From: Candidatus Thiodictyon intracellulare
GTDB taxonomy: Bacteria > Pseudomonadota > Gammaproteobacteria > Chromatiales > Chromatiaceae
Direction: 5' to 3'
DNA length: 5,357 bases
Assembly: GCA_016292295.1 (NCBI GenBank)
Contig: JADNEJ010000357.1
Coordinates: forward strand, 1-5,357
Both the position numbers and the translations under genes were made by a program. Positions 1 through 5,309 of this stretch are shown here, one piece after another (position 1 is the first letter of the stretch; every line of letters begins with the position of its first letter). The notes under the pieces were generated by a model. The model was not told the DNA's origin. It searched no databases and was given only the letters and a program-made list of their open reading frames with translations.

Positions 1-27
1 GTAGCGGACCAGACGGATTGGCTCCAT
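1..27 (-). CDS. Possible start of a gene running off the left edge (partial)
   Basis: On the minus strand an ATG at 27-25 opens a frame that stays open to the window edge and reads MEPIRLVRY. A purine-rich GGAGG lies at 35-31, only three bases before the ATG, which is closer than usual for a ribosome binding site. Nine codons are too few to name a product. The frame has the same direction as hldE, whose stop lies about 150 bases upstream, so it could be the next gene of a cell-envelope cluster, but that is inference. A GC-rich hairpin (34-59) sits directly upstream and overlaps the GGAGG. The ATG may also be chance. Confidence 0.3.
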
Positions 28-33
28 GGTCCT

Positions 34-59
34 CCAGGGTCCGCCGTGCGGACCCCTGG
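34..59 (-). promoter_or_regulatory. GC-rich stem-loop before the possible left-edge gene
   Basis: The arms are 34-44 and 48-59, eleven base pairs with one bulged base and a three-base loop. No T-run follows on either strand, so it does not look like a standard intrinsic terminator. Read on the minus strand, it ends at the GGAGG before the ATG at 27 and could partly hide that site. A regulatory role is inference; the stem itself is directly visible. Confidence 0.4.
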
Positions 60-178
60 CCCCCCGAAGTCCGACAGGCTGCTAGCACGATAATCGGGGT
101 CGCCTAAAATGGCCAAAATCGAGTCTATTCTTCTTTGCGTTTTTGGCGTCTTTGCGTGAGCAATTGCCGATTCTATGG

Positions 179-1615
179 TCATGGCTCGCCGCGGCCCTCG
201 CGCATCCGCTCGATCAGGCCGGTGGTCGAGACCCCGTCCAGGAAATCCAGCACCACCACCCGTCCGCCGTTGGCCGTTACGCAGGGGCCGCCCATGATCT
301 GTGCCGGGCTATAGTCGCCGCCCTTGACGATGACATCCGGCAGCAGGCGGCAGTAGAGCCGCTGCGGTGTCGCATCGGTGAAAGGGACCACCCAATCGAC
401 GCACTTTAGGGCCGCCAGCACGCGCATGCGGTGTGCCAGGGTGTTCACCGGCCGTCCGGGGCCCTTCAGCGCGGCGACCGAGGCGTCCGCATTGACCGCC
501 ACGATCAGGCGGTCACCGAGTGCACGGGCCTGCTCCAGATAGGTGACATGCCCGGCGTGCAGCAGGTCGAAGCAACCGTTGGTCATGACGAGGGTCTCGC
601 CGCGAGCGCGCGCCTGGCGCATCTGCGTCTCCAGCGCGTCTTCGCTGACCAGACCGAAGCCGCCGGCCTGCGGCTCATGCAGCGCCCGGCCGAGTTCCGC
701 CACCGTGACGGCGGCGGTGCCGAGCTTACCGACCACGATTCCGGCCGCTGCGTTGGCCAGCCGCACGGCCTGCTGCGGCGGCGCCCCCGTGGCCAGTGCC
801 AGCGCGAGCGTCGCCACCACGGTGTCACCGGCGCCGGTCACGTCGTAGACCTCTTGGGCGCGGGTCGGCAGGTGCAGCGGCGGCTGTCCGGCCCACAGCA
901 AGGTCATCCCCTGCTCACCGCGGGTGATGAGCAGCCCCTGCCAACCCAGGTCCAGGCGCATCTGTTGGCCTTGTGCCACCAGTTCCTCGTCGCCCGCGCA
1001 GGCCCCTGCCACGGCCTCGAACTCGGCGCGATTGGGCGTCAGGAGGGTGGCGCCCCGATAGCGGGAAAAGTCGGTGCTCTTGGGGTCCACGATCACGCAC
1101 TTGCCCAGCGCCCGAGCCTGGTCGATGAGCGTACGCGGTGACGCCAGGGTGCCCTTGCCGTAATCCGACAGGACGACGACCGCGGCCTGCGGGGCCAGTC
1201 GTTCATACCAGGCCCGCAGTTCGTCCGGGTCCAGGCCGGACAGGCTCCCTTCAAAATCCGCGCGCAGCAATTGCTGGTGTCGGGAGAGGATGCGCAGCTT
1301 GGTCGAGGTGCAGGCCCCAGGATGGCGCTGGAGGTGACAGTCGATGCCGCGCCCGCGCAGCAGCGTCTCCAGGGCCGCACCCGCCTCATCCTGGCCCACC
1401 ACCCCCAGCAGATCGACTTGGCCGCCCAGTGTCTTGATATTGAGCGCGACATTGGCCGCCCCGCCCGGCCGCTCCTCGACCGCCGTCACATGCACTACCG
1501 GCACCGGAGCCTCGGGAGAAATGCGGGTGGCCGCCCCCGTCCAGTAACGGTCGAGCATGACATCCCCGATCACGAGCACCCGGGCCTGGTGGAAGGGGGG
1601 AATGGTGGTCCTCAT
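179..1615 (-). CDS. hldE: Bifunctional heptose-7-phosphate kinase / heptose-1-phosphate adenylyltransferase HldE
   Basis: This cytoplasmic enzyme phosphorylates D-glycero-beta-D-manno-heptose 7-phosphate at C1 and, after a phosphatase acts, adenylylates heptose 1-phosphate to ADP-heptose for the LPS inner core. The protein has 478 residues, close to the usual length of about 477. Residues 1 to about 320 form a PfkB/ribokinase-type kinase: GDVMLDRYW at 17-25, the GGAANVALN signature at 51-59, DYGKGT at 151-156, LTPNRAEFE at 192-200, and DVTGAGD at 258-264 with the expected catalytic Asp264. Residues from about 340 form the nucleotidyltransferase: TNGCFDLLHAGH at 345-356 (the HxGH motif), LKGPGRPVN at 383-391, VKGGDY at 430-435 and GVSTTGLI at 461-468. 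I chose the ATG at 1615 because MRTTIPPFHQARVLVIGD matches the normal family beginning. An upstream in-frame ATG at 1675 would add 20 unrelated residues. The ribosome binding site (AGGG) is weak. No damage is visible. Confidence 0.97.
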   Translation of the reverse strand: MRTTIPPFHQARVLVIGDVMLDRYWTGAATRISPEAPVPVVHVTAVEERPGGAANVALNIKTLGGQVDLLGVVGQDEAGAALETLLRGRGIDCHLQRHPGACTSTKLRILSRHQQLLRADFEGSLSGLDPDELRAWYERLAPQAAVVVLSDYGKGTLASPRTLIDQARALGKCVIVDPKSTDFSRYRGATLLTPNRAEFEAVAGACAGDEELVAQGQQMRLDLGWQGLLITRGEQGMTLLWAGQPPLHLPTRAQEVYDVTGAGDTVVATLALALATGAPPQQAVRLANAAAGIVVGKLGTAAVTVAELGRALHEPQAGGFGLVSEDALETQMRQARARGETLVMTNGCFDLLHAGHVTYLEQARALGDRLIVAVNADASVAALKGPGRPVNTLAHRMRVLAALKCVDWVVPFTDATPQRLYCRLLPDVIVKGGDYSPAQIMGGPCVTANGGRVVVLDFLDGVSTTGLIERMREGRGEP

Positions 1616-1756
1616 GAGCGCGCCCTGATCGTCAGTCGGATAGGTCCCGGAGGCGCGGCCGCCGCGCTCAGGCATCGTTGCCCATGCTACGCACTCGACC
1701 GGCGGTGCTCAAAGCGGCGCGCCGGGTGGGCTTGCGCTGACCGCACTTCGGTCCTA

Positions 1757-1927
1757 GTTCCCACGCGGCGCGTTGCTGCCATTAGGTTAAGCCACACTCG
1801 CCGACCACGTTCTCTGCGCCTGGAGTCCAAGGCTTCAGTCTTGGCGTGCTCCAAGGCTGAAGCCTTGAACTCCAGGCGCTTGAGCAGTGGCGCTCAACTG
1901 AACGGCAGTGACGCGGCGCGTGGGAAC
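1757..1927. repeat. Nested palindromic element with 24-bp outer arms
   Basis: The outer arms, 1757-1780 and 1904-1927, are inverted and match at 21 of 24 positions. They begin or end with the core GTTCCCACGCGGCGCGT or its complement. Each arm also carries the near-palindrome ACGCGGCGCGT, which accounts for its one central mismatch. Between them lie the long hairpin at 1816-1879 and a small hairpin, TTGAGC (1880-1885) with GCTCAA (1892-1897). GTTCCCA...TGGGAAC palindromes are common intergenic repeats in Gammaproteobacteria, as I recall. No coding function is apparent. Confidence 0.75.
1816..1879. repeat. Long hairpin, 29-bp arms around a 6-base loop
   Basis: The arms 1816-1844 and 1851-1879 pair at 27 of 29 positions, and both exceptions are transitions that allow wobble pairing on one strand. 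The loop is 1845-1850. Each arm is itself a smaller palindrome; the right one contains CAAGGCTGAAGCCTTG. The element can therefore fold either as one long stem or as two short hairpins, as paired REP-type repeats do. It shares the core GGCTTCAG/CTGAAGCC with the element at 1957-2028. Confidence 0.85.
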
Positions 1928-1956
1928 GAGAGGAAAAGAAGTCAGGCCGAAACCCG

Positions 1957-2028
1957 GTGGGAGCGGCTTCAGCCGCGACGCGACCCTGCAAATTGTCGTG
2001 GCCTCGTCGTGGCTGAAGCCGCTCCCAC
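1957..2028. repeat. REP-like palindrome, 24-bp arms
   Basis: The arms 1957-1980 and 2005-2028 are inverted copies matching at 23 of 24 positions, separated by 24 bases. Each carries GTGGGAGCGGCTTCAGCC or its complement. This resembles the GGAGCGGC-type repetitive extragenic palindromes of pseudomonads and other Gammaproteobacteria, which are moved by REP-associated tyrosine transposases. No such transposase lies in this window. Assignment to that family rests on similarity I recall, not on a search. Confidence 0.8.
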
Positions 2029-2084
2029 GAGGGACCTTTATCGTCCGGGGTGACTGGTCCTGCGGTCATGGCCCTTGGCCGGAA

Positions 2085-2115
2085 GGATTGGGCATTGCTT
2101 CCGCTGTGCCCATCC
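2085..2115. repeat. Decayed GGATGGGCA/TGCCCATCC palindrome
   Basis: The element starts with GGATTGGGCA and ends with TGCCCATCC, so the arms match apart from one extra T in the left arm. The centre, TTGCTTCCGCTG, resembles the centre of the sharper copy at 2282-2320. It is best read as an older copy of the same repeat. Confidence 0.6.
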
Positions 2116-2281
2116 GACTCAAGGAAGGGGGACCCATCACCGCCGGGGCACCACCGGAGCAATCCCCGACTCGGGGCAGCAGGTCCGGAGATGATCATGC
2201 CCGCTCCCCTATCCTGGGCGGTACGAGCTGGACAGTCTTTTGAAGCCGTGGCGTCCCGCCCCGGCGCAGGGGGTAGAGCAC

Positions 2282-2320
2282 CCGTAGGATGGGCATCGCT
2301 GCGCTCTGCCCATCCTACGG
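2282..2320. repeat. Palindrome with perfect 14-bp arms, GGATGGGCA family
   Basis: CCGTAGGATGGGCA at 2282-2295 is matched exactly by its complement at 2307-2320, around an 11-base centre (TCGCTGCGCTC). Translated on the minus strand it gives VGWAERSDAHPT, a phrase that recurs in spurious hypothetical proteins of Gammaproteobacteria. No T-run follows, so a terminator is not indicated. The short distance to 2335 places it directly beyond the end of the decayed gene there. Confidence 0.85.
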
Positions 2321-2334
2321 CTACCAGTGCCGCG

Positions 2335-2621
2335 TCACGCTGGATTATCTCGCTCACGGATCACGCCCTCCAGAATCTGTATCGATTGACGGTGGCGCGC
2401 CATGTCACGCGGCCACTTGTGCACTTGGTGATAGGGGATATCGGCGGGATCGGCGTCGGGCGCCGGTCGTTGATCCAGGTCTGGCGCAGGGCGATCTGCT
2501 TCTCAAAGGAGCGGATCGCCTTCTCCAGCTTGACCGTGGGGAACTTGTGCTGTTGCTAGAGCCACTCGTAATTCGGTTGTCCCGGTGTCTGCGCTACGGC
2601 ATAGGCGTCCTCAGGGCCGTA
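2335..2621 (-). pseudogene. Broken fragment of an unidentified protein-coding gene
   Basis: Reading the minus strand from 2621, the frame gives YGPEDAYAVAQTPGQPNYEWL, then a TAG stop at 2558-2556, then continues in the same frame with QQHKFPTVKLEKAIRSFEKQ and on to NDRRP. Near 2460 the sense moves by one base into another frame that reads DADPADIPYHQVHKWPRDMA, continues to VIRERDNPA, and stops at 2337-2335. The two frames join smoothly if one C was lost in the run around 2458-2462. The restored product would be about 94 residues, charged, probably helical and soluble. I do not recognise the family. The upstream end abuts a repeat (2619-2650), so the true start seems lost. Two separate lesions make an active gene unlikely. 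Confidence 0.55.
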
Positions 2622-2650
2622 GGTTGGGGGTGAGGGACGAACCACAACGC
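2619..2650. repeat. Imperfect palindromic repeat, GTAGGTTGGGG type
   Basis: The sequence runs from GTAGGTTGGGGGTGAGGGAC through CGAACCACAACGC. The arms GTTGGGGGT (2623-2631) and AACCACAAC (2640-2648) match at 7 of 9 positions when folded. Its wording resembles a widespread gammaproteobacterial intergenic repeat, as I recall. It borders the broken fragment at 2335-2621 and may have replaced that gene's 5' part. Confidence 0.45.
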
Positions 2651-2663
2651 AACGCCGGGGATG

Positions 2664-2807
2664 TTAGTGTTCCTTGGCCTTGATCACAAATCCGCCCAAA
2701 GCCGGCCGGTTCATGTGGGTTTTCGCGCGTAAGACCATGTTCTTCGCATGAAAAGACCCATCAGCACCGCGCGTATCAGACAGGTTGTAACCCACGCCGT
2801 CGGTACT
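2664..2807 (-). pseudogene. Remnant A: C-terminal fragment of an unidentified protein
   Basis: A 47-codon minus-strand frame, open from just after a TAG at 2810-2808 to a TAA at 2666-2664, reads STDGVGYNLSDTRGADGSFH and continues to KNMVLRAKTHMNRPALGGFV and a final IKAKEH. It has no upstream start codon that fits. Bases 2676-2745 match remnant B (3037-3106) at 63 of 70 positions without gaps. Encoded residues are largely kept (KNMVLRA, THM, ALGGFVIKA), which suggests both copies derive from a real coding sequence. I cannot name the family. Confidence 0.5.
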
Positions 2808-2887
2808 CTAGGTGAGTGATGCGCAAGCGCGTTGCGCAGCCGCGCCGGTGGCCGGCTATTGGCAATCAGGTTCATGACGCCGGCCGG

Positions 2888-2994
2888 CTAGGCCTTGGTT
2901 ATTATTCCGGCCACCTCGAGGGTGACATCCGTCGCGGACTGGGGGCCGCGACGGGTTGTCACAAGGGCGTGTAGCCGGAGTTATGATCAAGGTC
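2888..2994 (-). pseudogene. Remnant C: weak relative of remnants A and B
   Basis: From 2994 the minus strand reads DLDHNSGYTPL and then hits TGA. One frame over, it continues TTRRGPQSATDVTLEVAGII and TKA, then TAG at 2890-2888. The opening DNA resembles that in remnant B, where another frame reads GLDYNFAY (about 19 of 24 bases agree). Both end in a short hydrophobic stretch closing with KA. The relationship is plausible but weak. Confidence 0.3.
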
Positions 2995-3011
2995 GCCGGC
3001 CGCTATTTCGC

Positions 3012-3025
3012 TGCCGCCGGCGGCA
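3012..3025. repeat. Perfect 14-bp palindrome
   Basis: TGCCGCCGGCGGCA reads the same on both strands. It lies between remnants B and C. In such GC-rich DNA it could be chance, and no function is implied. Confidence 0.5.
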
Positions 3026-3033
3026 CCGTGTTC

Positions 3034-3168
3034 TCAGGCCTTGATCACAAATCCGCCCAAGGCCAGCCGACCCATGTGGGTTTGCGCGCGCAAGACCATG
3101 TTCTTCAAGGGAGTGGTAACGCCGGGACTGAATAAGGTAGGCGAAATTATAATCAAGGCCGTGTCTTC
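3034..3168 (-). pseudogene. Remnant B: C-terminal fragment, copy of remnant A
   Basis: A 44-codon minus-strand frame reads EDTALIIISPTLFSPGVTTP, continues with LKNMVLRAQTHMGRLALGGF and ends VIKA before TGA at 3036-3034. Its last 23 or so codons parallel remnant A. Upstream, a neighbouring frame (LDYNFAYLIQS) looks more protein-like than the open one and resembles remnant C, so a frameshift near 3125 is likely. The stop comes three residues earlier than in A. The family is not recognised. Confidence 0.5.
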
Positions 3169-3191
3169 TCAATATAGCCTAGGTGCCCTGT

Positions 3192-3371
3192 CTATCCGCC
3201 AAGGTAGGTCTCCCAGGCGCTCCGCTGGGATGACGACTGGTGTTCCCGCTGCAGGGCAAAGACGTATTGCTTTGGGATCGTGGTCGCGGCATAGGTGGTA
3301 AAATCGGTGGCTGAGTCCCCATAGGCACACTTCGGCTGCCAGCCCTTTGTACGCAGCTGCTGCAACTTCTG
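3192..3371 (-). pseudogene. Remnant resembling the C-terminal end of a HAD-type hydrolase
   Basis: The minus-strand frame from 3371 reads QKLQQLRTKGWQPKCAYGDS, then ATDFTTYAATTIPKQYVFAL, then QREHQSSSQRSAWETYLGG, and stops with TAG at 3194-3192. The AYGDSATDFTTYAA segment resembles HAD motif IV (GDSxxD), the acidic metal-binding site of haloacid dehalogenase-type phosphatases. The following IPKxxVFALxRE is the kind of strand that comes after it. The nucleophile and early motifs are absent. A stop codon lies only a few codons upstream, just past three GTTCT units at 3371-3385. It therefore appears to be the tail of a lost gene. The family call is from pattern memory and unproven. Confidence 0.45.
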
Positions 3372-3385
3372 TTCTGTTCTGTTCT
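3371..3385. repeat. Three tandem GTTCT units
   Basis: GTTCT occurs three times in a row, with a further partial unit (TTCT) before it. It sits at the upstream edge of the HAD-like remnant. A five-base unit changes the reading frame whenever a copy is gained or lost, so this may have helped break the gene. Three units are few, and chance is possible. Confidence 0.5.
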
Positions 3386-3422
3386 AGCCGGGCGGGGCGC
3401 CGGAGGCGCACGGGAAATTCTT

Positions 3423-3599
3423 GTACAGTCTCTCCCCTTGCGACTGCAATCTTGGGAGCGCGGCTGCTCGTAACTCCGAGGTCAGGAAGCGAAGCTTCCG
3501 GTACTGGGTTCCCAGGTGGAACTTGGGAACCCGGACGAGGCCCTTTCTCGCAAGCGGAAAGGGGGAGCGCCGAGTTACGATGGGAACCATAGTACAGTC
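3423..3599. repeat. Palindrome cluster bounded by 8-bp direct repeats
   Basis: GTACAGTC occurs directly at 3423-3430 and 3592-3599. Inside lie inverted copies TCGTAACTC (3468-3476) and GAGTTACGA (3572-3580). Within those are three hairpins: GGAAGC/GCTTCC (3485-3499), GGGTTCCCA/TGGGAACCC (3506-3514 with 3524-3532) and CCCTTTC/GAAAGGG (3541-3547 with 3557-3563). The middle hairpin shares the GTTCCCA/TGGGAAC core with the element at 1757-1927. The direct repeats could be a target duplication of a small non-autonomous element, but I see no clear terminal inverted repeats next to them. No T-run marks a terminator. Confidence 0.55.
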
Positions 3600-3659
3600 G
3601 CGAACGGCGCCGCCGCGGGGAAGTCTCCTGGGCCGCCGCATAACACGGGGATCGATGTC

Positions 3660-4505
3660 ATGGGCTGGTGGGGTAAGGCGGTCGGCGGAACCCTGGGTCT
3701 CTTGGTGGGCGGGCCTCTGGGGGCCATGGTCGGTGCTGCCATGGGTCACGGGGTGGACCGTGGGGCGGAGCATGTGGCGAACTTCTTCGGGCCTGAGCGG
3801 GTGGCCGAGCGGGCGCGGCTTCAGGGGGTCTTCCTGGAGACCACCTTCAGCGTGCTGGGGCACCTGGCGAAGGTCGACGGGCGGGTGAGCGAGAGCGAGA
3901 TCGCCTTTGCCGAGTCGGTCATGACGCGCATGGGGCTCGACCGCCCGCTGCGGCGCACCGCTATGCAATTCTTCTACCAGGGCAAGGTGTCGAGCTTCGA
4001 CCTCAGCGCGGCCCTAGCGGCGTTCCGGCAGGCGAGTCCCGGCCAGATGCAGCTGCACCAACTGTTCCTAGAGATCCAACTGGCGGCGGCCTATCTGGGC
4101 GGCGAGCCCAGGGCCGCGGAGCGGCTGGTCTTGGAGCAGTGCCGCCACGCTCTCCAGATCCCTCTGGCGAGCTTCCGGCGCCTGGAGCGATTAATCCAGG
4201 CCCAGTACCAATTCCTGAGCGGCAACGCGGGCTGGCGCGCCGGGGGGTCCGGCGGTGGACGCCAGGACCCGGGGCCGCAGTCCTCCCGGACCTCCCTGGC
4301 CGTGGCCTATGCGACCCTCGGCATCACCGCCCAGGCGAGTAACGAGGAGGTCAAGCGCGCCTATCGCAAGCTTATGAACCGCCATCACCCGGATAAGCTC
4401 ACCTCCCGCGGGGCACCCGCGGAGGCGATCAAGATGGCGTCCCAGAAGACCCACGAGATCCGCCGCGCCTACGAGACCATCACGGCAGCGCGCCCGCCGG
4501 TTTGA
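3660..4505 (+). CDS. djlA: Membrane-anchored J-domain co-chaperone DjlA
   Basis: DjlA is an inner-membrane DnaJ-like protein that stimulates the DnaK ATPase and is linked to envelope stress signalling in E. coli. The 281 residues match the family (271 in E. coli). Residues 1-32 (WWGKAVGGTLGLLVGGPLGA and on to MGHG) form one glycine-rich membrane segment. Residues about 50-185 are a helical TerB-like domain with LAKVDGRVSESEIAFAES at 69-86, a hallmark acidic turn. Residues 190-210 are a Gly/Pro/Ser linker. The J-domain follows from about 213 to the end, with AYRKLMNRHHPDK holding the HPD tripeptide at 243-245 that is essential for DnaK activation. The frame extends to 3516, but those 48 residues come from a palindrome cluster and read like repeat translation (MELGNPDEA). 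The ATG at 3660 gives the typical DjlA beginning, with GGGGA upstream. It lies 109 bases before rpe on the same strand. Confidence 0.94.
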   Translation: MGWWGKAVGGTLGLLVGGPLGAMVGAAMGHGVDRGAEHVANFFGPERVAERARLQGVFLETTFSVLGHLAKVDGRVSESEIAFAESVMTRMGLDRPLRRTAMQFFYQGKVSSFDLSAALAAFRQASPGQMQLHQLFLEIQLAAAYLGGEPRAAERLVLEQCRHALQIPLASFRRLERLIQAQYQFLSGNAGWRAGGSGGGRQDPGPQSSRTSLAVAYATLGITAQASNEEVKRAYRKLMNRHHPDKLTSRGAPAEAIKMASQKTHEIRRAYETITAARPPV

Positions 4506-4614
4506 GGCCCCAAGTGAAATCCCGCGACGCTTCGGTTAGAGTTTGCGGTCTTCCATCAACAGATCCTGGCCGCTGCCCTGTGGGCAAGGTCCGGAATACC
4601 TCCGGGGGACCCCC

Positions 4615-5307
4615 ATGGCGCTTGACCTGATCGCACCGTCCATCCTCTCCGCCAACTTCGCGAAACTCGGGGAGGAGGTCGACAACGTGCTCGCCGCGGG
4701 GGCAGACATCGTCCACTTCGACGTGATGGACAATCACTATGTCCCTAATCTGACCATCGGTCCGTTGATCTGCGAGGCCCTGCGCAAGCATGGAGTTACC
4801 GCACCCATCGATGTCCACCTGATGGTCAAGCCGGTCGACCGTATCATTCCCGACTTCGCCACCGCCGGGGCGACCTATATCACCTTCCACCCGGAGGCGA
4901 GCGAGCACATCGACCGCACCCTGCAGCTCATCCACGGCGAGGGGTGCAAGGCCGGCCTGGTGTTCAACCCGGCCACTCCCTTGTCCTATCTCGACTATGT
5001 GCTGGACAAAATCGACATGATCCTACTCATGTCGGTCAACCCGGGCTTCGGCGGCCAGAGCTTTATCCCCTCGGCGCTAGACAAGCTGCGCGAGGTACGC
5101 GAGATCATCGATGACTCGGGGCTCGACATCCGGCTCGAGGTCGACGGCGGGGTCAAGACCGACAATATCGCCGCGATCAAGGCCGCGGGGGCGGACACCT
5201 TCGTCTCCGGCTCCGGGATCTTCGGCCAGGTCCGCGACGGCGATCCCCACCGCTACGACAGCGTCATCCGCCGGATGCGTGAGGCGATGGCGGCGGTCGA
5301 CCGCTGA
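4615..5307 (+). CDS. rpe: Ribulose-phosphate 3-epimerase
   Basis: This cytoplasmic TIM-barrel enzyme interconverts D-ribulose 5-phosphate and D-xylulose 5-phosphate in the pentose phosphate pathway and, in autotrophs, the Calvin cycle. The 230-residue length is normal. Key features in order: APSILSANF at 7-15 with Ser9; [16 protein letters not shown] at 34-49, providing metal ligands His34 and catalytic Asp36; DVHLMV at 66-71 with His68; [10 protein letters not shown] at 141-150; EVDGGV at 175-180 with catalytic Asp177; and the phosphate-binding VSGSGIF at 197-203. All expected residues are present. I chose the ATG at 4615 because [15 protein letters not shown] is the usual family beginning and a GGGGGA lies about six bases before it. 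An in-frame ATG at 4543 would add 24 unrelated residues. The gap after djlA shows no obvious terminator, so co-transcription is possible. Confidence 0.97.
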   Translation: MALDLIAPSILSANFAKLGEEVDNVLAAGADIVHFDVMDNHYVPNLTIGPLICEALRKHGVTAPIDVHLMVKPVDRIIPDFATAGATYITFHPEASEHIDRTLQLIHGEGCKAGLVFNPATPLSYLDYVLDKIDMILLMSVNPGFGGQSFIPSALDKLREVREIIDDSGLDIRLEVDGGVKTDNIAAIKAAGADTFVSGSGIFGQVRDGDPHRYDSVIRRMREAMAAVDR

Positions 5308-5309
5308 GT

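Larger units (their letters stand above)
1616..3659. other. Two-kilobase stretch without an intact gene: palindromes and gene remains
   Basis: No reading frame here looks like a complete protein on either strand. The left part (to about 2334) holds palindromic elements listed separately. Open frames across them give low-complexity translations with phrases such as VGWAERSDAHPT and WERLQPRR, which are what such repeats give when translated. The right part (2335-3371) holds minus-strand coding fragments broken by stops and frameshifts. The last part (3372-3659) contains a second palindrome cluster and the leader of djlA. No transposase, integrase, tRNA or CRISPR array was recognised. I infer a long-lived landing zone for mobile repeats between divergently oriented gene groups. 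Confidence 0.75.

Noticed and set aside
62..115. Possible minus-strand promoter (TTGGCC, then GATTAT) before the left-edge gene
   Set aside because: Each box matches only four of six consensus bases, so it cannot be told from background.
133..157. CTTTGCGT repeated at 133-140 and 150-157, after hldE
   Set aside because: Two short copies in a T-rich patch. It might belong to a common intergenic repeat, but there is too little to support a feature.
431..1141. Plus-strand open frame of 236 codons opposite hldE
   Set aside because: It lies wholly antisense to a clearly conserved gene and its translation shows no domain or family motif. High GC content makes such shadow frames common.
1739..1753. 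Small hairpin GACCG/CGGTC upstream of hldE
   Set aside because: Only five base pairs, no T-run and no clear placement relative to a promoter; expected by chance in GC-rich DNA.
1271..2053. Plus-strand open frame of 260 codons spanning the hldE start and the palindromes
   Set aside because: It is half antisense to hldE and half translated repeat, rich in Arg and Pro with no recognisable motif.
1757..2320. CRISPR array
   Set aside because: The repeats are palindromes of different sequence and spacing, not identical direct repeats with regular spacers, and no cas gene is present.
1782..2357. Minus-strand open frame of 191 codons
   Set aside because: It is made of translated palindromes (VGWAERSDAHPT, WERLQPRR) and overlaps the broken fragment in a different frame.
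2050..2559. Plus-strand open frame of 169 codons
   Set aside because: It crosses several palindromes and the antisense of the broken fragment. The translation looks like repeat sequence and has no motif.
3169..3411. Minus-strand open frame of 80 codons over the HAD-like remnant
   Set aside because: It is the longer frame, but the neighbouring frame carries the GDSATD pattern and a more protein-like composition, so this one is taken as a shadow.
3384..3968. Minus-strand open frame of 194 codons
   Set aside because: It runs antisense to the djlA start and through the palindrome cluster, and is rich in His, Arg and Pro without family features.
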